A stretch of 64,000 bases of DNA from Mytilus edulis (lineage: Eukaryota; Mollusca; Bivalvia; Mytilida; Mytilidae). The stretch spans positions 41,511,373 through 41,575,372 of the forward strand of contig NC_092350.1 of assembly GCF_963676685.1 (NCBI RefSeq). The letters are read 5' to 3'. Positions 23,117 through 35,385 of the stretch are shown here, one piece after another. The notes under the pieces were generated by a model that saw only the letters and a program-made list of their open reading frames with translations, did no database searches and was not told the origin of the DNA. The first letter of the stretch is position 1; the number at the start of each line of letters is the position of its first letter. The translations under genes and the position numbers were made by a program.

Positions 23117-24295
23117 GTTTCTGTATAATGTACATTTTCAGTTAGCGATTCCAATAAAGTTTCTGTATTATGATGCAATCTTTTTTCACGAATTCAGAAA
23201 AAAAATGATTAGCATGTACGATATTTTAACATTTCTGATTATTTGATAAAATAACAAAACAAACCCATTGATTAAGAGAAATAAACTAGGTACACGGAAC
23301 TTGCATTGATTTATGAAAAAAATCACAATGCAAAATTCAAAATATTGTCCTGCTTTCATTTTTGCTTTACTTCGTATCATGTTTTGTATTCAAAATAGTA
23401 AGCAAATATCAAATACAAAAATGTGCTTAAATTATTGATTGCAATTTGTCAACTAACACATTTAAATCAAAAGTTGCAGCTGATCAATTTATTTATGTTG
23501 CCGTATTTGTAGATATGGTCTTGCACATAATTAAAAGTCTCTATCCTTTACAGTTTTCAAGAATAAATCAAAACAAAAAGATGGAAAATGTCTTTAAAGA
23601 CAATTCTATATAAAGATGACTTCGCTCTCTTTGACACTTTTTCTCTATCTACCCGATAAAATGTGAAAGCATTATCGTTGCAGGGCATTACTAAAAGAAG
23701 TAAACGGACGATTTCTATGTGTTATTTTGACTTATTTGAAGATAAAAAAAAAATATGATAAATATTTTTTATAAGGCCCAAAAGTTTTATCTTGCTTAAT
23801 TCCACCAAAACAAATATGAGGAAAATATATAAATAATCGATTTACAGTTGTCTTAATGACTTATATGTAGATCTTTTTTTTTTCTGATTGTTCTTGAGTT
23901 TTTTACTGTGTCATCTAGTTGGTGTTGTTTCTGCAACAAAGCAAGAAACGGGTGAACATATTCATTCAGGGACAATAACTCCTGTAATTGCTGGCGATTT
24001 TTTAAATTTTTACATATTTGTAGTTTAATTAGCTGATATTTTGTTAATGTAAGTTCTCTTTCCTATTTTTATTTACACAAACGTCCTAAAACATTTTATT
24101 ATGTTTTATAACTGGTATATAGAATTCTTCATTTGCTGATGAAAGTTTGAACGTTTATGCTATTTGCATATTCCTCTTTATATCTATTTAAACCCCAAAA
24201 AAAAATCATTATCTAAGAGCAATAACTCCTACAAGAAGTTAACTGACGGTTATTTACATTTTTTTTTTTATCAAAATTTGATTCTAAGGAACAAC
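23117..24295. other. unassigned intergenic DNA
   Basis: AT-rich. No gene or repeat recognised. Confidence 0.4.
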
Positions 24296-24440
24296 TTATA
24301 TTACCGGAGTTCTCCCGGGTCGCAGTCTTTAATTGTTGTATGTGCTGTTTTGTGGACCTGTTCGTCTCTCAGTCGTTTTTTGTCATGGCGGTGTCAGTAT
24401 TTCTTCGACTTATTTACTTGAATTCCCCTTGATTTACCTT
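24296..24440 (+). repeat. Fragment of a common mussel repeat tail
   Basis: The order of phrases (cagtctttaattgttg, gtcgttttttgtcatggc, ggtgtcag, ttgaattccccttg) matches the widespread Mytilus repeat tail, a better copy of which is at 30388-30520. It is diverged. Confidence 0.4.
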
Positions 24441-25018
24441 CTCGAAATAGTAAGCCACCTCTCTACCAACGGAACAAAACGACTTCTCCGCTAGCTGATG
24501 GAGGGGGTTATATATCAACTACTTCACTACTATAATTTAGTTTTCTATGTTGTGTTGTGTGTACTTCTGTTTCTGTTTTAGTTAACCTTTAACCTAAAGG
24601 AACGATGCCCTTCCAAAATCATTTCCCCTATATGCCGATATTCGATCACAGGACCCTTGTAACAGTAAGTCACAATTCTTCAAACTAATCTATTTTTAAC
24701 GAATGAACACCATTAGTAATTCATTTACTGAAAATCAGTACATCTTCAATGATTGTCATGATGGAAGGTGAGAATTAAAATCTATGTGTTACGAAAAAAT
24801 TTATTCATGGGAGACATGGATAAAAGATAAAGAACCTAGCCCAAAATATAATATATCAAGTTGCAACTACCTTGTTAATAGTTCATCAGCTGTTTTGCAT
24901 AAATCTGTTTTGTTTTGTATACGCTTTCAGACCTGATGTGTATTAGGCTTCTCTTATGATTTGATTCGAGATTATCTGAAAATTATTTAGACTTAAATGT
25001 GTCATACCCTGTTATCGA
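24441..25018. other. unassigned intergenic DNA
   Basis: Nothing recognised. Confidence 0.4.
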
Positions 25019-25156
25019 TACCATACAATTCAATTAATTAGTACCAAACGATTTAAAAATCGGTGCCATTCAATTTTATATATCGGTGCTATACGACTTA
25101 ATAGTTCAGTGCCGTATGATTTAATATATTGGTGCATGATGGTTTATAAAAAAGTT
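25019..25156 (+). repeat. Degenerate 23-bp minisatellite (~6 units)
   Basis: Units of 22-23 bp following the pattern TGCC(A/G)TAC(G/A)A(C/T)TTAA, then an AT-rich spacer and CGG. Unit starts are near 25019, 25042, 25064, 25087, 25110 and 25133. Each unit differs at several positions, so the array is old. Confidence 0.6.
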
Positions 25157-26040
25157 AAATCACAAAAATACTGAACTCTGAGGAAAATTCAAAACGGAAT
25201 GTCCCTAATCAAATGGCAAAATCAAAAGCTCAAACACATCAAATGAATGGATAACAACAACTGTCATATTTCTGACTTGGTACAGACATTGTCTTTTAAA
25301 AGTAGTAAATGGTGGAATGAACCTGGTTTTATAGCAAGCCAAACCTCTCACTTGTATGACAGTCGTATCAAATTCCATTATATTGACAACGATGCGTGAA
25401 CAAAACAAACAGACATAATAGGTAAAAATGTCAATACTACAGCAGTCAACATTGTACTATAATTCTTATCACTAAAAAAAACACACAAAAAAAACATGTA
25501 GCAAAGAAGCACAAAATGGCATACAGACCAAGCATATTAGTAAACATTATATACAAGAATACACAATTGCCATAGTACAATAACACAATGACGGGATGTA
25601 TAAGTACTAAGCCACGTCATATATGTAACGCAGAAACATAAAAAGGCATATAGAAAAAACACATACCAAAAATGAAAGACGAGCAACAAACAAGTTTTCG
25701 AAGAAACACCAAAAGACATATATACAAAGCACATTAGCAAAATGAAAGACCAGAATATGAGAATATCATAAACAATAATGATAGAATGTCCAGTACCACA
25801 AGAAACTTAATACGAATTAACACATTAGGCAAACTGCGCTATAATGATGACAAACGTACAACTTATAATTGCATGAGCAACAATATTGATGCCACATGTG
25901 AAGTAGGACCTGCTTACCTTTCCGGTGCCCATGAGATCGCACCCATTTTTTTGGTGAGGTTCGTTTTGTTCAGTCTTAAGTTTTCTATGTTGTGTTTTTG
26001 TGTTCTGTTTATTTTCTACTTGTGAGTTTCTCTTTTTCAC
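25157..26040. repeat. Composite common mussel interspersed repeat
   Basis: 25180-25440 contains phrases I recognise from many Mytilus loci (aatcaaatggcaaaatcaaa, gaatggataacaac, cattatattgacaacgatgc). 25885-26020 contains the inverted counterpart of the RT-repeat flank seen at 26960-27020 (gatgccacatgtg..gacctgctta). The open frames here are repeat-derived. Function unknown. Confidence 0.5.
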
Positions 26041-26869
26041 GAGATTTGAAAAAGTCGCATATCATGTTGGTCTGGCCATTATACAAACTGTAACGAAAAG
26101 GTTTGGAGAAAATTGGTTTGAAATTCATCTTTTCTAATTTTGATCTTTACATTTAATATTCTATATTTATTCTGCTGGAAGCAAATAACACCCCAGATAT
26201 GTACCAAAAATGCTAGAAATCCATTTCCCTGTATATGAACACATTAAAGCTCTGTTATTTCTACTTTGAACTTTATGGAGATCCTGTGGGAATAGTTTAA
26301 GGTTAATTTTAAAGTTACATTGTCGATGACTTAATATAATTTAATATTCTTCGCGACAGATATCCTGGTCTAGACTTGAAAATGTCCTTTAAAAATACAT
26401 TCGTTGTTCGTTTGGGAATGGTTTTACGTGCGATGATTTACATGAGATGAGAATATTAAAAATGTCAATGACATGACAAGACAAGTTTAAACACAAACCA
26501 TGTACTAATATCTCAAGGTTTCATTGATTTCCGGGAATATTTTGACTGTTATAAATCTATAACACCATGTAAAGAATCTAAACTTTCAAAAATTTACTGA
26601 ATCTAGTTATGAAATTATCAAATATGTTTCTTCGATTGATTGTCGAGTTCAAGAAATATTTTACACCAATATCAATTTGCTTACGGAGTATAAAATACCT
26701 AAAGATTAACACATTATGCATTGTCAAACAGTTACTAGTAAACAATGCAACCCAAAGAAAAAGATCAACATCAATATTAACTATATGTACTTTATCATAG
26801 AAGAGAAGCGAAAGGTACCAAAGGATATTCAAACTCTTAAGTTGAAACAATGTAACAAGGCTTTGACAA
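26041..26869. other. unassigned intergenic DNA
   Basis: Short open frames only, none with recognisable features. Confidence 0.4.
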
Positions 26870-27345
26870 AAAAACTATCAAAAAGACAAACAACAGTATA
26901 CAATATACTAAATCATTACACCAAAACAATACAGATTGAGCAAAAAGGACTCAACCACAACCGTTAATGATCCCATGTGCTATGGAAGGTTTAGCAGATT
27001 CTGCTCCACAAATACACGTCGTGTGAATTAAGTACAGAACCGGTGATGGCCTTTACTAGGTAGGTTAAATTTGATGAAAAAGTGGTCGGGATTGTGGTCA
27101 CGACAATCGAAATATATCCGTCGTCATCTGTGAAACAATTATTTGAACTTATTGCATTACGTTGATAGCGCCCCTTAAATTTTCGATGGAATGATTACAA
27201 CTTTACAAGCTGGAACTAGTGGTGTTCCTTATTAGCATCAATCCTTAATATAGATATCATAATGGGAATCAACTGTATGGTATATACTCCATATGCAGGC
27301 ACTGTTGGAATGTAGCTACATAGGAATCGAAAATTCATAATTGGA
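26870..27345 (-). pseudogene. Reverse-transcriptase remnant (bivalve family), copy c
   Basis: Same family as 7960-8530 and 9950-10560. Shared phrases include gtcgggattgtggtcacgac, atatccgtcgtcatctgtga, actccatatgcaggcactg and ggaatcgaaaattcataattg. The minus-strand frame is destroyed by stops. Confidence 0.55.
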
Positions 27346-28025
27346 CCCGTTTTAAGATTTAAAATTAGAAGTTATACAAATCAAGCATCGTGAAATAAAA
27401 ATATATAATTATTCATTCTGTTTTCTTTCAATTTATGCAGCATCGACAATCATAAAAAAATGAAGCATCTAAGGGGAAAACACATGTAGTTCAATGAATG
27501 GAATATACTATAAAGAGCATGTTTTAAAATTCAAGGTTTACTAAAAAAAAAGTCAATGTTTATATACAATGGTTGCAAAACGAGCAACACATATAACTCA
27601 TTAAAGAATGGCTTTGATAAACTTTAGATTCCCCTCCAAATTTAGTCATTTGGAGGGGGGAAAATAATAATGTTTGCTCAGAAAAAGGAGTAGCAGACAT
27701 TGACATATCTTGATTAAGAAAGTAGAGTTCATAAATTCTAATATCCAGTAGGTGTGCATGCTTAGATCATTGTACTGTTAATATAAAATCCGTTGTTATC
27801 CATTTGTTGGTCAATGTTTCCTCACACCTGTAATATTTATAAACAAAAAGAAACTAACCAATTTTTCAAAATCCGAGACGACATAAAAAAAAATCAAAAC
27901 CAACAGACACAGGTTTTTATTTTTTTTTTATTTTAGAAAAAAAGAGGAAACATCTGCGGCACAAAGAAGTCTTCTCAAACACACCAAAGAGAGAAAAAAA
28001 AGTCCTACATTCGCTGTATCAATAT
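27346..28025. other. unassigned intergenic DNA
   Basis: Nothing recognised apart from short A/T runs. Confidence 0.4.
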
Positions 28026-28194
28026 GTCGTGTACAAATTGCGATTTTGTACAGGTTATAACATGTACAAAAATATTGTACATGTTATAACTTGTATGATG
28101 CAAAAATACAAGTTATAACATGTACCAAAGTACCTCATACATGTTATAACCTGTACAAAATATTGCTTAAAAATAGTTTTAACTTGTACAAAAT
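28026..28194 (+). repeat. Left terminal inverted repeat of the 1,333-bp element
   Basis: Pairs with 29190-29358. Contains four GTTATAAC palindromes. Confidence 0.8.
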
Positions 28195-28489
28195 CGAAAA
28201 ATAAGGATATTTTTCTATTATCGCAACAGATGATATTGACCTCAACAACATTTTCATAATTTTATTATTATTCCTTCATGTTAGTGTGTTTTGTCCTTTT
28301 TTTGATACAGTTAATGTCCAGGGGTCGGTATTACGAAGCATTCCTAAGACCTGTCAAAAGATATATCTTAGGACATGTCTTATGATCCTCTTATGACTAT
28401 CTATGGACATATCTTTATTTGATGAATTATAATTGTGAGTGTCCACTTTGAAGGCAATAGTAAAATACTTTCATTCTAGTTGACACTAA

Positions 28490-28640
28490 AAGACATACGA
28501 GGATAGCCAGAATAGATGTGTCTACAAATAAAATTGGGAATTGAAACGGGGTATGTGTCTAAAAGACAACAACCCGCCCATGGAACAGACAACATCCAAA
28601 GGCCACAGATACATGCTTTCAAAGTAGAGGATATATATTT
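28490..28640 (+). repeat. Mussel interspersed repeat nested in the TIR element
   Basis: Matches the recalled Mytilus repeat with ggtatgtgtctaaaagaca, caacccgcccatggaacag and acaacatccaaaggccaca. It is diverged. Confidence 0.5.
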
Positions 28641-29189
28641 AAAAATGACATTCGCCTCATACAATGATCTTATAGTTAATAAACAAAAATTGAGTTATAA
28701 ATTTACATAAGTCATGCTGCAGGCCAAAAATGTTGAAGAGTAGATCCAAAGATATTGATAATGAAGCGTGGTCCGATGAAAACTATTTCCTCTCTCTCTC
28801 TTGCTTTTACAGGGTAAGCATATAAGACATTGTTTTAGTCTTTGCATGCTATAAAAACGAGAGGGAGGAGTATTTCCAAATTATTAGGAATCGTTCTTAA
28901 ATTTTTTGGAAGAATTTAGTTACTAGTATCTAATGTAATTGTCATTTAGGAATGCAAGCTTTTAGTAAATAGTTTCACAATTATTTAAGCCATAATGGAT
29001 ATATAAAACATACAATTACACGAAAACACATTTTGCCAACATAAGTCATGAAACATATATTTCTGAAACTATTTGATCATTGTCCTCTACAGAAAAAGAC
29101 ACGTTCTGGCCTATTTATTGTTGTTCTTTATGCATGTTATGCATTGGTGAATTTAAATGTATATTTCACTTCATTAAGATTTATTTTAA

Positions 29190-29358
29190 ATTTTGTACAA
29201 GTTAAAACCATTTTTAAGCAATATTTTGTACAGGTTATAACATGTATGAGGTACTTTTGTACATGTTATAACTTGTATTTTTGCATTATACAAGTTATAA
29301 CATGTACAATGTTTTTGTACATGTTATAACCTGTACAAAATTGCAACTTGTACACGAC
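29190..29358 (-). repeat. Right terminal inverted repeat of the 1,333-bp element
   Basis: Complement of 28026-28194 with few mismatches, ending TTGTACACGAC. Confidence 0.8.
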
Positions 29359-29989
29359 AAATACATAAAAACAGCAAACAAACAAAATAGACTTATTCAA
29401 ACAGAACAAAAGACAAATAAGTCCCAAAACTATCCTAACATAGCCACATACTTTCATTGAAATCATTCGGTCAATTTTTTTATTATGAACTTTTAGTTGT
29501 TTCACCTCATTCACAGGGATATGTATATACTTGAAAATGACGTTGTAAGAGTCATTTTTTTTTGGAAATTAACACAATTGGCATTTGCTATAAAAAGTTG
29601 TGCTTGTGATGTGTTACTAAACTATGATTTTTATGTGAATCATTTCATGAATGCAATATAAAATCGATTTTGTTTTTTAGCTGGTTCCTAAATACTGTAA
29701 CCGTAATATTTCATTTGTGTATTTTCATATCGTGTCAATCAAGCTGCAATTATATGTTTTCGATTGTCTTATCATTATGGTAGAGTTGCAAGCTTAAAAT
29801 ATAGTATAAGATAATGGTTGAAAATAAATTTCAAAACCTTTGAAGATTGACATCCTAAAATTTTACAACGATGTCATTTATTATTCGCAGATGCTTATTG
29901 AACATTGTCCGTCCCGACGTGTTCATATTGAATAAACATGCCTAAACCTTGAAAGCAGTCACCATTCTTATAACTTATCTTCAACTTTT
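29359..29989. other. unassigned intergenic DNA
   Basis: Nothing recognised. Confidence 0.4.
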
Positions 29990-30520
29990 GAAGATGATGA
30001 TTTTCAAATCATAAAACATCATACAAAAATACCGAACTCCATTGTAAACTCAAGAAGGGATGTCCATAAAACTTGACAGAACCAAACCCTCGACCATATA
30101 AACAAAAAGAAAAGAAAAATGCTTTCTCTTAACTTATCTATGTTGTTTATTCTTTAGGGACGACATCAAAAGTTCAATGAAGGATAGAAAACTTAATTCA
30201 AATAGTTTTTTCACTGACCCCCCTACCCCCCTATTAACTTAATTTGGGAAAAATTGATTGACCCATATGGCTATATGTAAAAATCAATGTCGGATAACCA
30301 AATCTTGCAGCAGTTCACCCCCCCCCCCCCACCCCCAAACTAATTGAATTAAGTTTTTATCTTACATTGATCTTTTGATGTCGTCCCTTGGTTTTCTATG
30401 TTGTGTCATGTGTGCTGTTTTTTGTTTGTCTTTTTCATTTTTAGCCATGGCGTTGTTTTAGATTTACGAGTTTGACTGTCCCTTTGGTATCTTTCGTCCC
30501 TCTAATCTACTTCTCTTTAA
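29990..30520 (+). repeat. Common mussel repeat, interrupted by a MITE
   Basis: 29990-30115 resembles the start of the 25157 repeat (aaaaataccgaactcc). 30388-30520 is the widespread tail with ggttttctatgttgtgtcat, tttttagccatggcgttg and gtccctttggtatctttcg. The 231-bp MITE lies between them. Confidence 0.5.
30157..30387. mobile_element. 231-bp MITE with ~50-bp terminal inverted repeats
   Basis: The left end GGGACGACATCAAAAG (30157) is complemented by CTTTTGATGTCGTCCC ending at 30387, and similarity continues for about 50 bp (..ACTTAATTCAA.. inside both arms). No coding sequence. The interior holds two C-runs, including C13-A-C5 at 30318-30336. No convincing target duplication. Confidence 0.7.
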
Positions 30521-30541
30521 TACTCCCATTACATGTATTAT

Positions 30542-30815
30542 TTGTTTATATAAAAAAAAAAACGTGTGGTATGATTGCCAATGAGACAACTGTCCACAAG
30601 AGACCAAAATGACACAGACATGAACAGCTATAGTTCACCGTACGGCCTTCAACAATGAGCAAAGCCCATAACACATAGTCAGGCATAAAAGGCCCCGATA
30701 TGACAATGTAAAACAATTCAAACGAGAAAACTAACGGCCTAATTTGTATAAAAAAAAATGAACGAAAAACAAATATTTAACACATAAACAAACGACAACC
30801 ACTGAATTACAGGCT
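30542..30815 (+). repeat. High-copy Mytilus interspersed repeat (full copy)
   Basis: Contains the signature attgccaatgagacaactgt, accttcaacaatgagc-type text and aaagcccata familiar from many mussel genes. Shorter copies in this window are at 48028-48155 (+) and 41236-41296 (-). It may be a SINE or the tail of a longer element; I see no clear RNA polymerase III boxes. Confidence 0.6.
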
Positions 30816-33733
30816 TTTGCTCTTTTTTTTCTCTCTGGCACTTCAATATTCTTCTCAATATTTAAAAAGCTGTTTTCAACTTGAAGAAAGTGTTGCCTTT
30901 AGAGTATTATTGATTCATTTCAACTCTTCCTGTGTCATGCTCATCGATATCATTTTTCCAGACCACCTTGTCTTTCAATCTCCGTCGAATGCAATGTGAC
31001 ATGTGACACTAGTTTTACATCCTTCATTTATTTCTCTTTTTATCGTGATTATATATAGATGATTACACAACCTACCCTGATCTTCAATAACGGGAAGGTT
31101 GTATATAAAACGATGTCTCCTCTTTCCATCTTTCCATGCAAACCGACCTTCTGACCTTTGCTTTGTAACAGCAACAAACTGGTTGGGTTTTTTTGGGCTT
31201 CAAACTCCTTTTTTTAATTTACAGTAAAGTTATTTGTTTGTAATGACAAAAAAATGTAGTTTCTTCATTCGCAGTCCAATGGTTATTGTGTGGTTTAGAT
31301 ATCAATTAGTGGTATATTGTTGCAGCACAGATTAATACATCATGTTTAATTGGCAAGTGTTTGACATTACGGGTGGCGATGATTCATACCTGACATTCCT
31401 GAGGAATTGAATTAAACTGCATTAATTTTACGTTATACTTCTGAAATGTGACAAGAATTAGATTTCATCTCAGGTGACCATCATTGCATGTTCAAGTGTC
31501 TATGCAATGAAAGCTTCATATTGACACTGAAGTAAGAAACCCTCCCTAGAGTTTGTACTCTAGATTATAAAATGTATTGTGTGTTGTTTATTTTGATCTA
31601 TTTATTATCCTCGTTTGTCAACATTTAGTTTTTATTGTCTAGCTTACATGAAGAATTCTAAGAATAATAGAAATTTTATGACTCCCTATAGTCACATTAT
31701 GATATATTATGTTTCATGCGTTATGATTTGCAATTATGTTTCCCATTAAGAGAAATAAAGGCTTCAATAACTTAATGACGAATAAATTTGATGATATTCC
31801 ATAGTCAAGTTTTCATCCAAGTCTTTCTAAAACCGGTCTGGCTTTAAGTCCTATTTGAAGTAAAAACTGTGCAAATCTATTAATTTTGAGGGAAAATAAA
31901 ATCATCGCAGAGAAATTATTCATTTACTGTCTGTTTATTCCATTTTGTAAAAGCTAAATTATATAATTGAGCTGTTATGTCATCATATATCCATAGTTGG
32001 TTCGAAAATTTCGCGAGTCAATGATTGTATGATCACAAGTAATCGTAATACAGATTTCAGTACCCACGTGTCGTGTTTCTAGAATAACTGTCAATGGGTA
32101 CGCTAGAGATCAAATGTTTGAGATGCAAATACACGACATCAAAACTAATAGAGTATGTATACTAAACTGCCAAAACCCTTACATGAGGTCAAAATTGCTA
32201 GATATAGTTGCAAAACATACTTTTAGTATAAATATATTTTTCATGCATTATTTAACATTGCACTCCATTTCTGTGGATCTATTCTATACTTCAGACACAC
32301 ATGTAATTAATTTTATTCGCCCGATAAAGGTATATCACAGTTTTGTTGAGGAGATATAAGATTTATATAAAACAATTGTGTTTTCTTTTTGTTGCTTTTT
32401 CTTTAAGTTAAGGACAAAATTTAAAATATCACAGACAATATTCTGTTTTGTTTACACATTTCAATTCGTTCATATTCAAAACCGTCATGGTCCATGGATG
32501 AAATAAATTAAGTTTGTATGATGTCACAAAATATTCTACCTTTGAAATTGAATTCCAGTATCTTATTTCTTTTCATTTTTCGTTTCGGTAATTACCTGAG
32601 GAATAGGATGTAATAAATTTACAATTATCTTATTGTGTACCCGGAACAAGACTACTCGTTAACGAATCCCAAATGGGAAAGTTAAATTTTACTTGGTGTC
32701 TTGTTACGTTGTTGATTACTAACATGGTGTTGATATCTTTAATGATGCACCTCAAAACATAGCTTGAAGTAGGGGCGTAATTGTCGTTCCTTGCACGCAA
32801 ATTTTCGTATTGTTCTAGACAGCATATTGGTAGGAATGAACTGAACATTATACTTTAATTGCCTTATTTTGTTATATTTTATGGGCCTCATCAATGCCTC
32901 CGTCTCTGCGAAGATTATTCATTAAACTACATCATGAGTCTTTGTATGAAATTAAACTTTACATCGTTATTAGATAAGATTTACTTCGAAAATAAAAAAG
33001 ATTTTGGCATATCGGACAATGTTAGACCTAAAACAAGGTTTGCTATGTCTTGTAGGAGATGAACATACCATTTAGCAACCGAATAACTAAATTCTTGAAC
33101 GAAATGCTTCTTATTTAAGGTTATCAACAAAAAATAAGGCAAGACAATTTCAAATTAGGTCACCAGACGCAAACATCTAAATTATTGTGTCGTCTACAAA
33201 CTAACCAAATATTGCAAAAAATTAGTACTTCTGAAATTTTAACAACATGAGTCACTTCTGGGTGGACCTATGCTTTACATTAATAAAAGCAACAGTAGGC
33301 TATCGATCTAGGATTCAAATCAAGGTAACAAAACAAAGTGATGGAATCACATGAACTTCCCTAAAAAAAATACGGGTATAAGTGTCTTCTGATATGCATA
33401 CATCACATTTGTTGCGAATCAACACTCAGTACAAATGTCCCATGAGAGAACAGAACATGATCGGATGAAAAACAGATTATACATCTATTCTGGAATATGC
33501 ACATATAAGACCAAGAAGCATGCATATATATGTTGCTATTGAGAGACGCTGTCATATCGTATCGGTCAACTCATTCGCGATGTTGCTTGCGAAACTATTG
33601 TCGTGTCTACTTCACTCGTTCTTCTGTGCAACTCTTTTGAGGCATATTTGATATGGGTATATACCCTAGCTAATGAAGTTCGCCTAGAATGAACAGACTC
33701 ATTTAACATGTTAATTGAGATATGAAACGCCAT
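30816..33733. other. unassigned intergenic DNA
   Basis: No coding exon or repeat recognised in 2.9 kb. Several open frames of 60-80 codons lack any motif or splice context. Confidence 0.4.
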
Positions 33734-34060
33734 TCAATTGATCAGTAAGTAATACTGCAAATGGAAGGTTGACAATTGAAAAGTTGAAATCATAACCTTT
33801 TTTATATAATTTATTTTGAAGACGCCCATCTGTGTCAATATTGAGGAATCCGTAGAGATATAAAGCAGATCTTCGTTAAGACTGTTTTGTGTGAGTTCTG
33901 CCACATAAGAGTGAACTAGCAAGTCGGCTAGAAGGGGTGTCCAATTAGTAGCCTTTAGATGATACCAACTGACGAATTTGGTCGCAGGTGAGACAGATAA
34001 GAAACGAACGATAAAACAAGCATTCACCGGCTGTGGTGTCTCACATGATTTGCTGATCAT
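33734..34060 (-). pseudogene. Reverse-transcriptase remnant (bivalve family), copy d
   Basis: The minus-strand frame (108 codons) contains TNWTPLLADLLVHSYVAEL, equivalent to the GTNCAPLLADLFLYSYEAEF block of the family. It then jumps to VFKINYIKKVMISTFQLSTF, equivalent to the KLYDKRDDFxFPIVNF block. The intervening segment with the catalytic YxDD is deleted. The frame happens to stay open but cannot make an active enzyme. Confidence 0.6.
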
Positions 34061-34134
34061 GATTGCATTTTATTTCAAAAAAATTGAAGTCAAGGTTTTA
34101 GGATAGGTATAAGATGCACATAACATTATCAATG

Positions 34135-35385
34135 GTCCTTAATATGAGGTTAAGGTTAAAAAGATAAAGCCTGCCAGCAGGACTTGCACATCTCACAATT
34201 ATTCGATATACGAAATATAGTTGCCCTATTGATAAAAGTATTCGAAAAAAATGACCTAATAAAGAAGAGTCCAAATGCTAAAAAATACTAGAAAGATAAG
34301 TTCATTGTCATATGAAATGTCAGATGAACATGAATATTAGCACATTACATTTATTTTTATACAACTATCATCAATGTCTTCTTATCTATAGTATCTTAGA
34401 TACAGACTCAATCGCAGAAACGTCCACTGACCAATGAACTAAATGCTGTTGTAAATTCATAGTCAGTTGTCATTCTGCGGTTTACATGTTCATGTATTAC
34501 TATATTATATAATTCTTTGTGCTTTGTGTTATTGCGTTTGTTTGTACTGTAATCCTGTAGTCAATTTAGCAGCATTTTTACCATTGTCGTATAAGCAGGT
34601 TGTTTGGCAAGTCATTAAACAAGGTACAACCCACCGGTTTTTCTTAATTTGGCCTTCACCAAGTCAGGAATATGTTAACTTCTGTCTGTTTCTATGTATG
34701 TTGGCATTTGCTTTTGTTGTAGTTCTGTGTCTGTTGTTTCCTTAGTTTTCCTCTTATAGCTGATGTGTTATCATCGATTTTAGTTACCCGGATTGTTTTT
34801 GCTTAAACGAATTATGACTGTTGAACATAGATATACTACTGTTGCCTTTTTTTGTTGTGGTAATAAGCAGTGTGTATAAGTTTCATAACATTTGGTTGAG
34901 ACAAACTAGTTAGAGAATGGAAACCAATTTCGAGATGTACAAACCGATGTACAGAGGGATAAGGGTAAAATTAATGCTACGGTTAAAAATTAACTGTTTA
35001 ATATAGATTGAAGCCTTAAGACTATCATATATCACCATACAAACTACGAAAGATCAAGGTCTGAAATATAAAGTTTCAATAAATAGGTAATGGGGCTGCC
35101 TTATTGGAGTCCATTTTGTCTACCTTCTGTCATAGTCCTTCATGTCAAAACAAAAACTCTACATTTTTTTCAAGCAGACAATGAACAATGAAAATTAAAG
35201 CAGGGACTTCTGCCATATGAGCTTATCAAGAAGAGACCAAATGTTTGAACAAATAAGGTCATTGTCAGCTGAAATTTCAGATGAACATGAATACCTTACT
35301 TTTTTTCTAGACACCCATCATCGATGTTTTCTTATCTATAGTTTCTGATACCTTTTAGCATGATGAAAATGCAGATCTCAAGACA
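34135..35385. repeat. Two direct copies of a bivalve repeat flanking a retroelement tail
   Basis: 34258-34405 and 35225-35355 share tcattgtc, gaaat..cagatgaacatgaat and cttcttatctatagt in the same order. I associate both with an abundant bivalve repeat. Between them, 34740-34860 matches a common mussel retroelement tail (gttacccggattgtttttgc, tactactgttgcctt). The 92-codon frame at 34467-34745 is probably part of this repeat, not a gene. Confidence 0.45.

Larger units (their letters stand above)
28026..29358. mobile_element. 1,333-bp element with 169-bp palindrome-built terminal inverted repeats
   Basis: Arms 28026-28194 and 29190-29358 are near-perfect inverted copies starting GTCGTGTACAA. 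Each arm is made of four copies of a ~19-bp motif around the palindrome GTTATAAC (for example CAGGTTATAACATGTAC and TACAAGTTATAACATGTAC), arranged in alternating orientation, so each arm can also fold on itself. The 995-bp interior has no transposase. It contains a bivalve repeat stretch (28320-28440, taagacctgtcaaaag type) and a mussel repeat (28530-28620). No clear target duplication is visible beyond A/T bases. It is probably a non-autonomous DNA transposon; its superfamily is undetermined. Confidence 0.75.

Noticed and set aside
28026..29358. Palindromic GTTATAAC arrays as bacterial-type operators or a phage feature
   Set aside because: The context is an animal genome and the arrays form the terminal inverted repeats of a transposon-like element.
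34467..34745. 92-codon frame with hydrophobic segments, possible small membrane protein
   Set aside because: Lies in a common mussel repeat region and runs into a recalled retroelement tail. No splice or start context.
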